From Caulobacter vibrioides (lineage in GTDB: Bacteria; Pseudomonadota; Alphaproteobacteria; Caulobacterales; Caulobacteraceae): a DNA stretch of 64,000 bases. Shown here piece after piece: positions 38,938 to 50,565 of the stretch (its first letter is position 1; each line of letters opens with the position of its first letter). The notes below the pieces were generated by a model. The model saw nothing but the letters and a program-made list of their open reading frames with translations. It searched no databases and was not told where the DNA came from. The position numbers and the translations under genes were made by a program. The stretch is taken from NCBI RefSeq assembly GCF_002310375.3, contig NZ_CP023315.3:496001-560000 (forward strand), written 5' to 3'.

Positions 38938-39551
38938 TCGGACGTCTGCGCGGGGCCGTCGCCGAGGTCGGCGAGGAAGAGGCCCTGATCGACGTCATGG
39001 GCGTCGGCTATCTGGTTCGCTGTGGCCATCGCACGCTCCAGCGCCTGCCGGCCCTGGGCGAAGAGACGCTGCTGCATATCGAGAGCCAGTGGAGCGAGAG
39101 CGCGGGCTTGCGGCTCTATGGTTTCCTGACGCGGGAGGACCGCCGCGCCTTTGTGCTGCTGCAGGCGATCCAGGGTGTCGGGCCCAAGGCCGCGATGGCG
39201 GTGCTGGACGTGCTGTCGCCAGCCGAGCTGGCCAGCGCTGTGGCCCGCGAGGACAAGGCCGCCGTCGGTCGCGCCAACGGCGTGGGGCCGAAGCTGGCCC
39301 TGCGCATCGTCACTGAGCTGAAGGACAAGCCGATCACCGACGGGCCGGTGCTGATGAGCGCCCCGACCTCGTCCACACCGTCCGCGCCCGCCAAGCCCGC
39401 CCCGACCGGCGACGCCGTCGCCGCCCTGATGGGCCTGGGTGTGGCCGAGGTGAACGCCCGCCGCGTGGTCGAAGCGGCCGCCGCCGAGCTGGGGGAAGAG
39501 GCGACGGTCCAGGCGCTGATCAAGGCGGGCCTCAAGGAGCTTGGGCGATGA
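38934..39551 (+). CDS. ruvA: Holliday junction DNA helicase subunit RuvA
   Basis: The junction-recognition tetramer. The protein (205 residues) starts [20 protein letters not shown], has helix-hairpin-helix motifs in [13 protein letters not shown] and [16 protein letters not shown], a flexible linker rich in S/P/A and a C-terminal RuvB-binding domain. Start codon overlaps ruvC stop. Confidence 0.95.
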   Translation: MIGRLRGAVAEVGEEEALIDVMGVGYLVRCGHRTLQRLPALGEETLLHIESQWSESAGLRLYGFLTREDRRAFVLLQAIQGVGPKAAMAVLDVLSPAELASAVAREDKAAVGRANGVGPKLALRIVTELKDKPITDGPVLMSAPTSSTPSAPAKPAPTGDAVAALMGLGVAEVNARRVVEAAAAELGEEATVQALIKAGLKELGR

Positions 39552-39563
39552 GTGCGTTTAGAA

Positions 39564-39687
39564 GCCCTGCCCCCTTGATGGGGGAAGGGTTGGGATGGGG
39601 GTGTTTCGGCGTTGACCGCCAGCACGAACCTGACCGTCCCAGTCACCCCCATCCCCGGCCCTTCCCCCATCAAGGGGGAAGGGGGGA
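39564..39687. repeat. Intergenic palindromic repeat between ruvA and ruvB
   Basis: The left arm CCCCCTTGATGGGGGAAGGG and the right arm CCCTTCCCCCATCAAGGGGG are near-perfect inverted repeats, with an inner pair (GGGATGGGGGTG and CACCCCCATCCC). It ends 10 bases before the ruvB ATG and interrupts an otherwise tight ruvCAB operon. Confidence 0.85.
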
Positions 39688-39696
39688 GATCGTCCA

Positions 39697-40737
39697 ATGA
39701 CCCGCGTCATCTCCGGCGAGCCCCAGCACGGCGACCTCGCGCCGACCGACCGCGCCCTGCGGCCCCAGACCCTGGCCGAGTTCGTCGGTCAGGAGCAGGC
39801 CAAGGGCAATCTCCGCGTCTTCATCGAGGCCGCCAAGGGCCGGGGCGAGGCCCTGGATCACGTGCTGCTGTTCGGGCCGCCGGGCCTGGGCAAGACCACC
39901 CTGGCCCAGATCGTCGCCCGTGAGTTGGGCGTGAACTTCCGCGCCACCTCGGGTCCGGTGTTGAACAAGCCGGGCGATCTGGCGGCGATCCTGACCAATC
40001 TGGAAGCCAACGACGTTCTGTTCATCGACGAGATCCACCGCCTGTCGTCGAACGTTGAGGAGATCCTCTATCCAGCCATGGAGGACCATGTGCTGGACCT
40101 GGTGATCGGCGAGGGGCCCTCGGCGCGCTCGATCCGCATCGACCTGGCCCCCTTCACCCTGGTGGCGGCCACGACCCGGGCCGGGATGCTGGCCACGCCC
40201 CTGCGCGACCGCTTCGGCATTCCGATCCGCCTTGAGTTCTACACCCCGGCCGAGTTGCGCCACGTGCTGCAGCACGCCGCCCGCAAGATGGGCGCGCCCC
40301 TGACCGATGACGGCGCCGACGAGATCGCAAAGCGGGCCCGGGGTACGCCGCGTGTGGCCGGCCGCCTGCTGCGGCGGGTGCGCGACTTCGCCACCGCCGA
40401 CGGCGCGATGAGCATCGACCGCAAGGCCGCCGCCATGGCCCTGGCCCGTCTGGAGGTCGACGAAAGCGGCCTCGACAGCCTGGACCGCCGCTATCTGCGC
40501 GCCATGATCGAGAACTATGGCGGCGGGCCTGTGGGCGTCGAAACCATCGCCTACGCCATCGCCGAGGCTCGCGACGCGGTCGAGGACGTGATCGAGCCCT
40601 ACCTGATGCAGCAGGGCTTCATCCAGCGCACACCGCGCGGCCGCATGGCCTGCGGCAAGGCCTATCTGCATTTGGGCCTCACCCCGCCCGCCGCCCCGCC
40701 CGGGCAGGCGCAGGGCGCGCTTTTTGATGAGGGCTGA
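39697..40737 (+). CDS. ruvB: Holliday junction DNA helicase RuvB
   Basis: The AAA+ motor for branch migration, 346 residues. It has [19 protein letters not shown], Walker [15 protein letters not shown], Walker [25 protein letters not shown], sensor [17 protein letters not shown] and the C-terminal winged helix [14 protein letters not shown]. It overlaps the following membrane protein gene by 14 bases. Confidence 0.97.
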   Translation: MTRVISGEPQHGDLAPTDRALRPQTLAEFVGQEQAKGNLRVFIEAAKGRGEALDHVLLFGPPGLGKTTLAQIVARELGVNFRATSGPVLNKPGDLAAILTNLEANDVLFIDEIHRLSSNVEEILYPAMEDHVLDLVIGEGPSARSIRIDLAPFTLVAATTRAGMLATPLRDRFGIPIRLEFYTPAELRHVLQHAARKMGAPLTDDGADEIAKRARGTPRVAGRLLRRVRDFATADGAMSIDRKAAAMALARLEVDESGLDSLDRRYLRAMIENYGGGPVGVETIAYAIAEARDAVEDVIEPYLMQQGFIQRTPRGRMACGKAYLHLGLTPPAAPPGQAQGALFDEG

Positions 40738-41593
40738 CAGCTTGCGCGTGATCCGCTTGTTCACCGCCGGTCTGGCCGCCGCCGGCCTCGCCGTCTCCCT
40801 GGCCGCCATCAACTTGGCCGGCGCCCCGCGCAACGCCTTGATCGTCCAAGGCCTCGCGGCCGTGCTCGCCCTGGGCCTGGCCCTGCTTGTGGGGCGGTTC
40901 TGGCGCAGGGCCCGCTGGCGTCTTTGGTTGCTGATCGCCGCCTGCGCCCTGGCCTTGGTCGTGACCCTGATGAACGGTGTCTCGCTGGAGGGGGCCAAGC
41001 GCTGGCTGGCGCTGGGGCCGGTGCAATTGCATACCGCGTCCATGGTCTTGCCGTTCGCGGCCTGGGCTTTCGCCAAAGGCTTCGGCGACCGTCGCGCGGC
41101 GCCGATCGCGGCCTTGCTGGCCTTCCTGCTGCTGTACCAACACGATGCGGCCTCGTCGCTGGCCTGGGCCCTGGCGCTCGCGGCGGCGGCGCTGGTCGAG
41201 CGCCCGCGTCAGGCGACCCCCTGGGCGTGCGTGGCCATCGCCGTGCTTCTGGCCTACGGCGCCTGGGTCGAGCCAGACACCTTGCCGGCCGTGCCCTATG
41301 TCGAGGGCCTTTTGGACCAGACGTTCGCCGCCAATCCGGTGCTGGGCGTGCTGGCCGGCGTGTTGATGATCAGTCTGCCCGCGCCGTTCCTCTTGGTCGC
41401 CCGCACGCGGCCAGAGCGTCGCGCCGAAGCCCTGGCCCTGGCCGCTCTGTGGACTGGCTGGATCGCCGGGAACCTGTTTGGAAACTATCCAGCGCCTGTT
41501 CTAGGCTACGGCGCCGCGCCGATCCTGGCCTGGGGCCTGTCCCTGGGTCTGGTGCTCGGTGATCCCGTCAACCAGGACCCGCCTGCGCCATGA
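40724..41593 (+). CDS. Divergent, shortened SEDS-like (FtsW/RodA-type) membrane protein
   Basis: A 289-residue protein with about eight membrane helices. Several blocks resemble SEDS glycosyltransferases in the right order: [20 protein letters not shown] (residues 89-108, compare GxkRWlxLGxxxxQPSExxK), [20 protein letters not shown] (compare QPDlGta), [20 protein letters not shown] (compare the hTDFiFaviaEE-x-G loop) and [18 protein letters not shown] (compare PfvSYGGSs). It lacks about 80-100 residues relative to FtsW/RodA. It overlaps ruvB and, by ATGA, ybgC. The resemblance is by eye; it could be an unrelated membrane protein. Confidence 0.5.
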   Translation: MMRADSLRVIRLFTAGLAAAGLAVSLAAINLAGAPRNALIVQGLAAVLALGLALLVGRFWRRARWRLWLLIAACALALVVTLMNGVSLEGAKRWLALGPVQLHTASMVLPFAAWAFAKGFGDRRAAPIAALLAFLLLYQHDAASSLAWALALAAAALVERPRQATPWACVAIAVLLAYGAWVEPDTLPAVPYVEGLLDQTFAANPVLGVLAGVLMISLPAPFLLVARTRPERRAEALALAALWTGWIAGNLFGNYPAPVLGYGAAPILAWGLSLGLVLGDPVNQDPPAP

Positions 41594-42033
41594 TCGAACC
41601 GACCGCCGGCGTCTTCGAGGGCCGCGAGCACCGGCTGCCCGTGCGCATCTATTACGAAGACACCGACTTCACCGGCATCGTCTACCACGCCAACTACCTG
41701 CGCTATCTGGAGCGGGGGCGCAGCGACTTCTTCCGGGCGGTGGGTATCTCGCACACCGAGCTCGCCAAACAGGACACCGGTTTTGCGGTCATCCGCATGG
41801 AGCTGGACTTCAAGCGCGCGGCGCGGATCGACGACGCCTTGCTGGTGCGCACCCTGTTCGAGCGCGCCGAGGGCGTTCGGCTTCACGTCCGCCAGACGAT
41901 CACGCGCGGCGATGAGGTGCTGTTCGAGGCCACGGTGGTTGCGGTCTGTATCAGCCTCTCAGGACGACCGCGTCGGCCGACGGCGGACATGCTGGCCAAG
42001 CTCGCACCCTGGCTGATCCCGACCGACAGCTGA
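41590..42033 (+). CDS. ybgC: YbgC-type acyl-CoA thioesterase
   Basis: A 147-residue hot-dog thioesterase. The catalytic segment is VRIYYEDTDFTGIVYHANYLRYLERGRSDFFR (Asp and the HANYL motif). It is the standard first gene of the tol-pal cluster. The family acts on short or long acyl-CoA. It starts inside the end of the SEDS-like gene and is followed by tolQ 114 bases on. Confidence 0.94.
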   Translation: MIEPTAGVFEGREHRLPVRIYYEDTDFTGIVYHANYLRYLERGRSDFFRAVGISHTELAKQDTGFAVIRMELDFKRAARIDDALLVRTLFERAEGVRLHVRQTITRGDEVLFEATVVAVCISLSGRPRRPTADMLAKLAPWLIPTDS

Positions 42034-42147
42034 GCGATGTCGATTTTCCGGATCGCTCGACGATTGTCATAGTTTCACCCCAGCGCCGCTTCATGCCATA
42101 CGGCGCTCTCCAGTCCTGATCAGACGACCCAACGGAGCCTATCCCGA

Positions 42148-42846
42148 ATGGACGCCGCGGCCGCCGCCCCGAATTTCTCGTTCTTCGCCCTGTTCATGCA
42201 AGCCGACTGGGTCGTGAAGGGCGTCATGATCGGTCTGATCCTGGCCTCTCTGGGCTCGTGGGCCGTGATCCTGGACAAGCTGTTCCGCTTCCAGGCGCTG
42301 AACCGCGCCGCCGACCGCTTCGAGGAGCAGGTCAGTGGCGGTCGCTCGCTGGAGGATGTCGCGGGTGAGGCCGGCGCCAATCCGCGCAACGCCCTGCCAC
42401 GCATGCTGCAGGCGGCGCTGAAGGAGTGGCGCGACGCCAAGGCCAAGGGCGCGATGAGCGAAAACCAGGCGGGTTTCCTGATCGCGCGGATCGACCGCAT
42501 CCTCGACACCCAGATCGCGCGCGAGACCACCAAGGTCGAGGAGGGGCTCGGCAGCCTGGCGATCGTGGCCACCGCCTCGCCGTTCATCGGTCTGTTCGGC
42601 ACGGTTTGGGGCATCATGCATGCGTTCCAGAACATCGCGATCTCGAAGAACACCTCGCTGGCCGTCGTCGCGCCGTCGATCGCCGAGGCGCTGTTCGCCA
42701 CGGCCATCGGCCTGATCGCCGCCATCCCGGCCTACATCGCCTACAACAAGTTCTCGACCGACGCGGGCAAGTACGCCGGCCGCCTGGAAGGCTTCGCCGA
42801 CGACCTGTCGACCGCGATCCAGCGTCGCCTGGCCGAGCGGGTCTGA
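42148..42846 (+). CDS. tolQ: TolQ, inner-membrane motor subunit
   Basis: A 232-residue MotA/TolQ/ExbB-family protein that forms the proton channel with TolR. It has an N-terminal helix, a cytoplasmic domain ([16 protein letters not shown] and on), then [29 protein letters not shown] and a final helix [23 protein letters not shown], the family signature. It is followed after 4 bases by tolR. Confidence 0.96.
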   Translation: MDAAAAAPNFSFFALFMQADWVVKGVMIGLILASLGSWAVILDKLFRFQALNRAADRFEEQVSGGRSLEDVAGEAGANPRNALPRMLQAALKEWRDAKAKGAMSENQAGFLIARIDRILDTQIARETTKVEEGLGSLAIVATASPFIGLFGTVWGIMHAFQNIAISKNTSLAVVAPSIAEALFATAIGLIAAIPAYIAYNKFSTDAGKYAGRLEGFADDLSTAIQRRLAERV

Positions 42847-42850
42847 GCCG

Positions 42851-43369
42851 ATGGCGATGTCCTCCAACGACGCCTTCGCCACGGGCGGGCGCCGAGGCCG
42901 TCGTCGCGGCCGCCGCTCGCGCGGGGCGCTGTCCGAGATCAACGTCACGCCGCTGGTCGACGTGATGCTGGTGCTGCTGATCATCTTCATGATCTCGGCC
43001 CCGCTGCTGACGGCCGGGGTTCCGCTGGAGCTGCCCAAGACCGAGGCCGCAGCCCTGCAGAACCAGGACGAGCCGATCACCGTGTCGATCCGCAAGGACG
43101 GCGAGATCTTCGTCGGTGAGACGCAGATCCCGTTTGAGAACCTGGCGCCGCGCATCGGCGCGATCGCGGGCGATGGCTATGACAAGCCGATCTTCGTGCG
43201 CGCTGACGGCGGAGCGACCTACGCGGTCGTAGCCCAGGTGATGGCGGGCCTGTCGAACGCCGGCTTCAACAAGATCAACCTGATCACCGAGACTGGCGGC
43301 CCTTCGACGGGCGCGGCCCCGCGCGAAGCCCAGCCCGAGGGCGCGGCCGACCTGCGGCCTGCGCAGTAG
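42851..43369 (+). CDS. tolR: TolR, inner-membrane motor subunit
   Basis: A 172-residue ExbD/TolR protein. After a basic start ([11 protein letters not shown]) it has [20 protein letters not shown] with the proton-carrying Asp, and a periplasmic domain with [13 protein letters not shown] and [13 protein letters not shown]. It works with TolQ and TolA in outer-membrane constriction at division, a system essential in Caulobacter. Confidence 0.96.
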   Translation: MAMSSNDAFATGGRRGRRRGRRSRGALSEINVTPLVDVMLVLLIIFMISAPLLTAGVPLELPKTEAAALQNQDEPITVSIRKDGEIFVGETQIPFENLAPRIGAIAGDGYDKPIFVRADGGATYAVVAQVMAGLSNAGFNKINLITETGGPSTGAAPREAQPEGAADLRPAQ

Positions 43370-43376
43370 GCGGGGC

Positions 43377-44189
43377 ATGAGCGCTCGCCGCGAACAGACT
43401 CTGTCTCCGGCCCTGCTGGGGTCGATCGCCCTGCACGGCGCTGTGGCGGCGGTCATCGCGTTCGGCTTGCCGTGGAAACAGTCCGAGCCGATCACGATCG
43501 GCGAGTCGGTGCCGGTCACGATTGTCACCAACGGTCCGACCAATGTGCGCCCCGCCGAGGAAGCGCTGGAGGAACAGACCGCCCAGACCCCGGAACCGAC
43601 GCCCGAGGCGACGCCCCAGCCGCCCGCGCCGACGCCAGCCCCCACGCCGACGCCCGCCCCGGCTCCGCCGCCCAAACCCACGCCGGCTCCCAAGCCCGCT
43701 CCCACGCCGACGCCGACCAAGCCAAAGCCGCAGAAGAAGGCCGACACCGACTTCTTCGCCTCGCTGGAGGCGTCGATCGCCAAGTCCCAGAAGGCCAGCG
43801 GCAAGCCGACGGCCAATGCGCCGAAGGGCCCTGCGCGCGCCGAGACGTCCGTGTCGGCGCGACCAGCCATGGGCGCAGCCACCGGCTTGTCCGCCGCCGC
43901 CCTTGGACGCTTGCAGGGCGAGGTGCAGGATCGCTGGAATCCGAACTGCGAGGTCGAGGGCGGGGCCAACGTCAACGTCCGGGTCGTGTTCGTGATCGGA
44001 CCGGGCGGCCGCGTCGTCGGCCAGCCGGAATCACCCGGTACGTCTTCGCCTGATCCCGTCGTGAAGGCCGCCTCGGATCGCGCCATTCGCGCGCTGTTCG
44101 CCGCCTCGCCGTTCGCCTACCTGCCGTCGGACCTGTACGGTCAGAAAATCGCCCTCAACTTCAACGCAAAACAGGCCTGTTCGCGTTGA
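43377..44189 (+). CDS. tolA: TolA/TonB-like energy transducer
   Basis: A 270-residue protein: one N-terminal helix ([20 protein letters not shown]), a long periplasmic stretch of about 75 residues dominated by P/T/A repeats (residues 65-120), a short helix ([15 protein letters not shown]) and a TonB/TolA-like C-terminal domain ([20 protein letters not shown] onward with [10 protein letters not shown]). It sits between tolR and tolB as TolA does and overlaps the longest tolB frame. The linker is Pro-rich rather than the Ala/Lys helix of E. coli TolA. Confidence 0.88.
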   Translation: MSARREQTLSPALLGSIALHGAVAAVIAFGLPWKQSEPITIGESVPVTIVTNGPTNVRPAEEALEEQTAQTPEPTPEATPQPPAPTPAPTPTPAPAPPPKPTPAPKPAPTPTPTKPKPQKKADTDFFASLEASIAKSQKASGKPTANAPKGPARAETSVSARPAMGAATGLSAAALGRLQGEVQDRWNPNCEVEGGANVNVRVVFVIGPGGRVVGQPESPGTSSPDPVVKAASDRAIRALFAASPFAYLPSDLYGQKIALNFNAKQACSR

Positions 44190-44218
44190 GGCCTGAAAAG
44201 ATGAACAAGGAGACCGCG

Positions 44219-45535
44219 ATGCGCCAACAAGCCCGGAAGGGTGTCAAAGCCCTGCTGCTGATGGTCGCCGCCCTGCTGAGCGGCGCGGCCCTTGTCACCC
44301 CAGCGGCCGCGCAGATCGAGGTCGACATCAACGCCGGCGCGGTCAAGCCGCTGCCGATCGCGGTTCCCACCTTCTCGGGCTCCACGCGCGGCGCCGAGAT
44401 CGCCCAGGTCATCACCGGCAATCTTGAGCGTTCGGGTCTGTTCCAGCCGCTGAACGTGGCGGGCGTTGCGGACAGGTTGGCGGACGTCAACGTGCAGCCG
44501 CGCTTTCCGGACTGGCAGGCGACCGGCGCTCAGGCGCTTATCAACGGCCAGGTCACGGTCGGCGCCGACGGCGGCCTGCGCGTGGACTTCCGTCTCTGGG
44601 ACGTGTTCAGCCAGCAGCAACTGCTGGGCCTGCAGTTCTCGTCCACGCCCGACAACTGGCGTCGCGTGGCGCACAAGATCAGTGACGCGGTCTATGAGCG
44701 CCTGACCGGCGAGAAGGGCTATTTCGACACCCGCGTGGCCTTCGTCGCCGAGAGCGGCCCCAAGCTGAATCGCGTCAAGCGTCTGGCGATCATGGACCAG
44801 GACGGCGCCAACCCGCAGTACCTGACCGATGGCTCGTACATCGTGATGACGCCGCGCTTTTCGTCGACCAGCCAGGAACTGACCTACATGGCCCTGCGGC
44901 CGACCGGGTCGTCGATCTACCTTCTGAACCTGGAGACCAGCCGCCAGGAAACGGTCGGCAAGTTCCCCGGAATGGTGTTCGCGCCCCGCTTTTCGCCCGA
45001 CGGCAGCAAGGTGGCCTTCTCGGTCGAGCGGAACGGCAATAGCGACATCTACCTGATGGATCTGCGCTCGCGCGTGACGACCCGCATCACGACCGATCCG
45101 GCGATCGACACCTCGCCGTCCTTCTCGCCGGACGGGACCAAGATCGTCTTCAACTCCGATCGCGGCGGGCAGGCCCAGATCTATGTGATGAACACCGACG
45201 GTTCGGGCGTGCGGCGGATCTCGTATGGCGGCGGCCGCTACACGACGCCCGTCTGGAGCCCGCGCGGCGACTTCATCGCCTTCACCAAACAGACGGGCGG
45301 CGAATTCCACATCGGTGTGATGCGCGCCGATGGCGGTGACGAGCGCCTGTTGACCACCAGCTATCTCGATGAAGGCCCCACCTGGGCTCCAAACGGTCGG
45401 GTGCTGATGTTCTTCCGGGAAGGCGCCAGCGGGAATCCGAGACTTTGGACCGTCGACATCACCGGCCGGATCCTGCGTCCAGCCGCTTATGGCGGTTCGG
45501 CTTCCGACCCGGCCTGGTCGCCCCTTCTGGACTAA
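44219..45535 (+). CDS. tolB: TolB periplasmic beta-propeller
   Basis: Periplasmic protein that binds TolA and Pal. It has a signal peptide ([19 protein letters not shown], cleaved near AAA-Q), a small N-terminal domain and a six-bladed propeller with repeats such as [39 protein letters not shown] and [19 protein letters not shown]. The ATG at 44219 follows AAGGAG; ATGs at 44201 and further upstream are in frame. Confidence 0.95.
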   Translation: MRQQARKGVKALLLMVAALLSGAALVTPAAAQIEVDINAGAVKPLPIAVPTFSGSTRGAEIAQVITGNLERSGLFQPLNVAGVADRLADVNVQPRFPDWQATGAQALINGQVTVGADGGLRVDFRLWDVFSQQQLLGLQFSSTPDNWRRVAHKISDAVYERLTGEKGYFDTRVAFVAESGPKLNRVKRLAIMDQDGANPQYLTDGSYIVMTPRFSSTSQELTYMALRPTGSSIYLLNLETSRQETVGKFPGMVFAPRFSPDGSKVAFSVERNGNSDIYLMDLRSRVTTRITTDPAIDTSPSFSPDGTKIVFNSDRGGQAQIYVMNTDGSGVRRISYGGGRYTTPVWSPRGDFIAFTKQTGGEFHIGVMRADGGDERLLTTSYLDEGPTWAPNGRVLMFFREGASGNPRLWTVDITGRILRPAAYGGSASDPAWSPLLD

Positions 45536-45635
45536 GGTTCGAACGGTGCGAGCAACCTTAGCCGTCACCGTGCGTTCCCGGTTGGAGGATGGTGGTGGCG
45601 GTCGTTACTCCCGTCGGAAGTGAATCCGCACCGAC

Positions 45636-45675
45636 TGTCAGGCATCTGACATCATTGTGAGGCTATGTCAGACAT
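45636..45675. promoter_or_regulatory. Triple inverted TGTCAG cluster upstream of pal
   Basis: TGTCAG (45636-45641) and CTGACA (45646-45651) are an inverted pair with a 4-base loop. A third copy, ATGTCAGACAT (45665-45675), is itself a palindrome. They lie about 75-110 bases upstream of the pal ATG in a 212-base gap after tolB, so an operator or promoter region is plausible. I do not recognise the regulator. Confidence 0.45.
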
Positions 45676-45747
45676 TTAGAGGGTCCATTCCAAGCGTTGC
45701 GCAGGTATGGATCAGGCTCTGAGTTCGTAGACTTGAGGAGAAACTGG

Positions 45748-46296
45748 ATGAGCTTCGACACCCAGCGCGCCGTTAGACTGGCGCTCGTCGGCCTGGCCGC
45801 CGCCTCGCTGGCCGCGTGCGCTTCGCGTCCGAAGCCCCAACCCGTCACGCCGCCGGCCCAGCCGCAACCGACGCAACCGACGCCCTACACGCCGCCGGCC
45901 CAGCCGCCGGTCGCCAGCGGCATCCTGCCCGGTTCGATCCAGGACTTCGTCGTCAACATCGGCGACCGCGTCTATTTCGACACCGATGAGTACGTGATCC
46001 GCGCCGACGCCCAGCCGGTGCTGGCCGGTCAGGCCCAGTGGCTGAACCGCTACCCCGGCGTGCGCATCCGCATCGAAGGCAACGCCGACGAACGCGGCAC
46101 GCGTGAGTACAACCTGGCGCTCGGCGCCCGCCGCGCCAACGCCGTCCGCGACTTCCTGATCGCCCAGGGCGTCGCCGGCGCCCGTATCGAGACGATCTCG
46201 TTCGGCAAGGAGCGCCCGATCGACGCGGGTTCGAGCGAAGAGGCCTGGGCCCGCAACCGTAACGGCCACACGGCCATCACGGACGGCGCTCGCTAA
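45748..46296 (+). CDS. pal: Peptidoglycan-associated lipoprotein Pal
   Basis: An outer-membrane lipoprotein of 182 residues. The lipobox LAAC places the lipidated cysteine at residue 24. A Pro-rich linker (30-55) leads to the OmpA-like domain with VYFDTDEYVIRADAQPVL, IRIEGNADERGTREYNLALGARRANAV and the ISFGKERP end. The ATG at 45748 follows GAGGAGAA. It is separated from tolB by 212 bases, so it probably has its own promoter, and a terminator follows. Confidence 0.96.
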   Translation: MSFDTQRAVRLALVGLAAASLAACASRPKPQPVTPPAQPQPTQPTPYTPPAQPPVASGILPGSIQDFVVNIGDRVYFDTDEYVIRADAQPVLAGQAQWLNRYPGVRIRIEGNADERGTREYNLALGARRANAVRDFLIAQGVAGARIETISFGKERPIDAGSSEEAWARNRNGHTAITDGAR

Positions 46297-46310
46297 GACG
46301 CGTTCAGACA

Positions 46311-46345
46311 GGGCGGCTTCTCAGGCGAGAAGCCGCCCTAGTTTT
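46311..46345 (+). terminator. Rho-independent terminator after pal
   Basis: A perfect 12-bp stem (GGGCGGCTTCTC at 46311-46322, GAGAAGCCGCCC at 46327-46338), loop AGGC, then TAGTTTT. It lies 15 bases after the pal stop. Confidence 0.92.
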
Positions 46346-46373
46346 GTCTCGGTACTATCGGTAAATCACGACC

Positions 46374-47228
46374 ATGACGCTGAAATCCGCCCTGCTCGCC
46401 GTCCTGTTCGCCTCAACCGCCGCTGTCGCGGTCGCCCAGACTCCGCTGCCGCCAGCCGATCCGTTGGACGATCGCTCGGCCAAGCGCGTCGAGCGTATGG
46501 AGAAGGTCGTGCGCGAGCTGCGCAGCATCGTGTTCCAGGGGCGCGACACGGGTAAGCCGGTCGTCGTGCAGCCGGCCGAAACCGACGCGCAGATCGCGGC
46601 GCTGAATGAGCGCGTGTCCGATCTCGAGCAGACCCTGACCCGACTGAACGGTCAGAACGAGGCCGCCAATTTCGAGTTGACCAAGGTCCAGCGCGCCGCC
46701 GCCGATCAGAAGGCGCGGGCGGACGCGCTTGAGCAGCGTCTCGCCGCCATCGAGAAGACGCTGGCGGATCTTCAGGCGGCCGCCACCGCCCAGGCTGCGG
46801 CGCCCGTCGGCGGCGATGTCCCCGCGCCGCCTGCGCCGCCCGCCGATCCGGCCGTCGCCTTCAAGCAGGCCAAGGATCTACTTTTGGCCGGCGACTACGC
46901 CAACGCCGAGCAGGCCTTCGCCGCCTATGTGAACAACTATCCCGACAGCGCCAAGGCGTCCGAGGGGCGCTACTGGCTGGGTGAGACGCAGTTTGTGCGC
47001 GAGGCCTATACCGACGCCGCCGGCAACTATATCGGCGCCATTCGAGGCTGGCCGCAAACGAGCTGGGCGCCTGACGCGACCCTCAAGCTCGCCCGGTCGA
47101 TGGTGGCGCTGAAGAAGACGGCGGAAGCGTGCCGGACCCTCGACGAGCTGGCCAAACGCTATCCCAAGGCGCCCGCCCAGGTGAACTCGCGGGCGGCCTC
47201 CACCCGCGTCGCGGCCAAGTGCGCCTAG
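46374..47228 (+). CDS. cpoB: CpoB/YbgF, Tol-Pal associated periplasmic protein
   Basis: A 284-residue periplasmic protein coordinating envelope constriction with peptidoglycan synthesis. Parts: signal peptide (MTLKSALLAVLFASTAAVAV, cleaved near AQT), a coiled coil of about residues 65-140 (trimerisation), a Pro/Ala linker and a TPR domain (AVAFKQAKDLLLAGDYANAE and on). Last gene of the tol-pal set; it overlaps tilS by 10 bases. Confidence 0.93.
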   Translation: MTLKSALLAVLFASTAAVAVAQTPLPPADPLDDRSAKRVERMEKVVRELRSIVFQGRDTGKPVVVQPAETDAQIAALNERVSDLEQTLTRLNGQNEAANFELTKVQRAAADQKARADALEQRLAAIEKTLADLQAAATAQAAAPVGGDVPAPPAPPADPAVAFKQAKDLLLAGDYANAEQAFAAYVNNYPDSAKASEGRYWLGETQFVREAYTDAAGNYIGAIRGWPQTSWAPDATLKLARSMVALKKTAEACRTLDELAKRYPKAPAQVNSRAASTRVAAKCA

Positions 47229-48445
47229 GCCAGGTTCGAGCCGCTCTCGACCGGCGGCTCGATCCAGCCTCTCACGCGCCGATCGCCGTTGGCTTTTCCG
47301 GCGGCGGCGACTCCCTGTTCTTGCTCAAAACGGTTCTGGACTGGGCTCGGCCGCGTGGCCGCTCGGTGCTGGCCTTGGTTGTCGATCATCAGCTGCAACC
47401 CGACAGCGCGCGGTGGACCGCGGAGGCTGTCGCCAAGGCGGTGGGGTTCGGCGCAGAGGCTCGCGCTCTGGTCTGGACGGGCGACAAGCCTCGGACAGGC
47501 CTCCCCGCTGCGGCAAGACGCGCCCGACATGCGCTGCTGGCTGCGGCCGCGCGCCAGGCCGGTGCGCGCGTCTTAGTCCTTGGCCATACCGCGAGCGACC
47601 TTGCGGAGGGGGCGGCGATGCGGGTCGCGGGCTCTTCGGTATCCAACCCCCGGGAGTGGGCGCCGTCACCCGTTTGGCCGGAGGGACGCGGGGTCTTCGT
47701 GCTCCGACCGTTACTTTCGCTGACCCGGGCGGAGATCAGAGCTTGTCTCGCGGGCGAGGGGGAAACCTGGTTCGACGATCCCGCCAACCTTGATCTGCGG
47801 TACGCCCGGGCGCGGGCTCGCGCGCACGGCGCGGAGGCGGCCCCGAACGTTCGGATCCAGTGCGAGCCGCCGAGGTCCTTCGCTGTCGACTCTGTCGGCG
47901 TGATCCGACTGCCCCGCGACGTGGCCCCGGCCCATCTGGCGGCGGCCTTGCTCTGCGCCAGCGGAACCGAGCGGCCGCCCAGGGGCGAGCGCCTGGCGCG
48001 TCTGGTCGATCGGTTGCGGTCCGAAGAGACGTTCGCCGCCACGCTCGCCGGCGCCCGCATCGAGGCGGGGGAGGCGGTGCTCATCTGCCGCGACGCCGGT
48101 GAGGCTGAGCGAGGCGGTCTCGCCCGCCTCGACCTCTCGCCAGGAGAGCTCGGCGTTTGGGACGGTCGTTGGGAAGTCATCGCCGGCGACGCTGCGGTCG
48201 CGGTCGTGCCTCTGAAGGGCCGGGCGTCCAGCTTGGCCATCGGGCAACGGGGCGGACTTGCAGGCGTCGCGGCCGTCGCGCGCCCCTCACTGCCCCTGTT
48301 GATGCGCGAGGGGCGCGACGGGGCGGGGGAGCTGCCGCTTGACGGCTCGGAGCTTGCAGCCGAAGGAGAAGGGCGCGCGCGCTCGCTCGTTCTGGATCGG
48401 TTCAAGGCCGCCGTGGGCCTTCTCGACCAAGAATCCGTGACTTGA
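47219..48445 (+). CDS. tilS: tRNA(Ile)-lysidine synthase
   Basis: Modifies the CAU anticodon of tRNA-Ile2 to lysidine. The PP-loop SGGGDS is at residues 27-32, followed by LVVDHQLQPDSARW and LGHTASDLAEG (in place of the more common HxxDDQxET) and PLLSLTRAEIRACL. GTG at 47219 is chosen since the earlier frame lies inside cpoB. The weak DDQ-like motif is notable but common in alphaproteobacterial TilS. Confidence 0.9.
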   Translation: MRLGQVRAALDRRLDPASHAPIAVGFSGGGDSLFLLKTVLDWARPRGRSVLALVVDHQLQPDSARWTAEAVAKAVGFGAEARALVWTGDKPRTGLPAAARRARHALLAAAARQAGARVLVLGHTASDLAEGAAMRVAGSSVSNPREWAPSPVWPEGRGVFVLRPLLSLTRAEIRACLAGEGETWFDDPANLDLRYARARARAHGAEAAPNVRIQCEPPRSFAVDSVGVIRLPRDVAPAHLAAALLCASGTERPPRGERLARLVDRLRSEETFAATLAGARIEAGEAVLICRDAGEAERGGLARLDLSPGELGVWDGRWEVIAGDAAVAVVPLKGRASSLAIGQRGGLAGVAAVARPSLPLLMREGRDGAGELPLDGSELAAEGEGRARSLVLDRFKAAVGLLDQESVT

Positions 48446-48541
48446 TGTCACGTCCGTGGCGCAAGCGCTCGCGACCCCCTATCTTGGAGGTCGAGACCTA
48501 TACTCGCTCGGAAGACCCCCTTCGCTAGGAAGACAAGGCGT

Positions 48542-50422
<1,881 letters not shown>

Positions 50423-50446
50423 AGCCGACGTTGAAATCCAAGGAAC

Positions 50447-50474
50447 AAGCCGGCTCGAAAGAGCCGGCTTTTTT
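50447..50474 (+). terminator. Rho-independent terminator of ftsH
   Basis: AAGCCGGCTC (50447-50456), a GAAA tetraloop and GAGCCGGCTT (50461-50470) form a perfect 10-bp stem followed by TTTT. Confidence 0.95.
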
Positions 50475-50565
50475 CTTGGCCAGATTTTTCGCGGCGCGCT
50501 GCAACCGGAAACGCGGTGAGCCGTTAGAAACTTGACCGTGCGAGTGCGGTCTCGGGGCTGTTCGA

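Noticed and set aside
48446-48541. Heat-shock sigma promoter for ftsH
   Set aside because: CTTGAT and CCCCCTATCTT are present, but their spacing is too long for a convincing sigma-32 promoter, so I did not annotate it.
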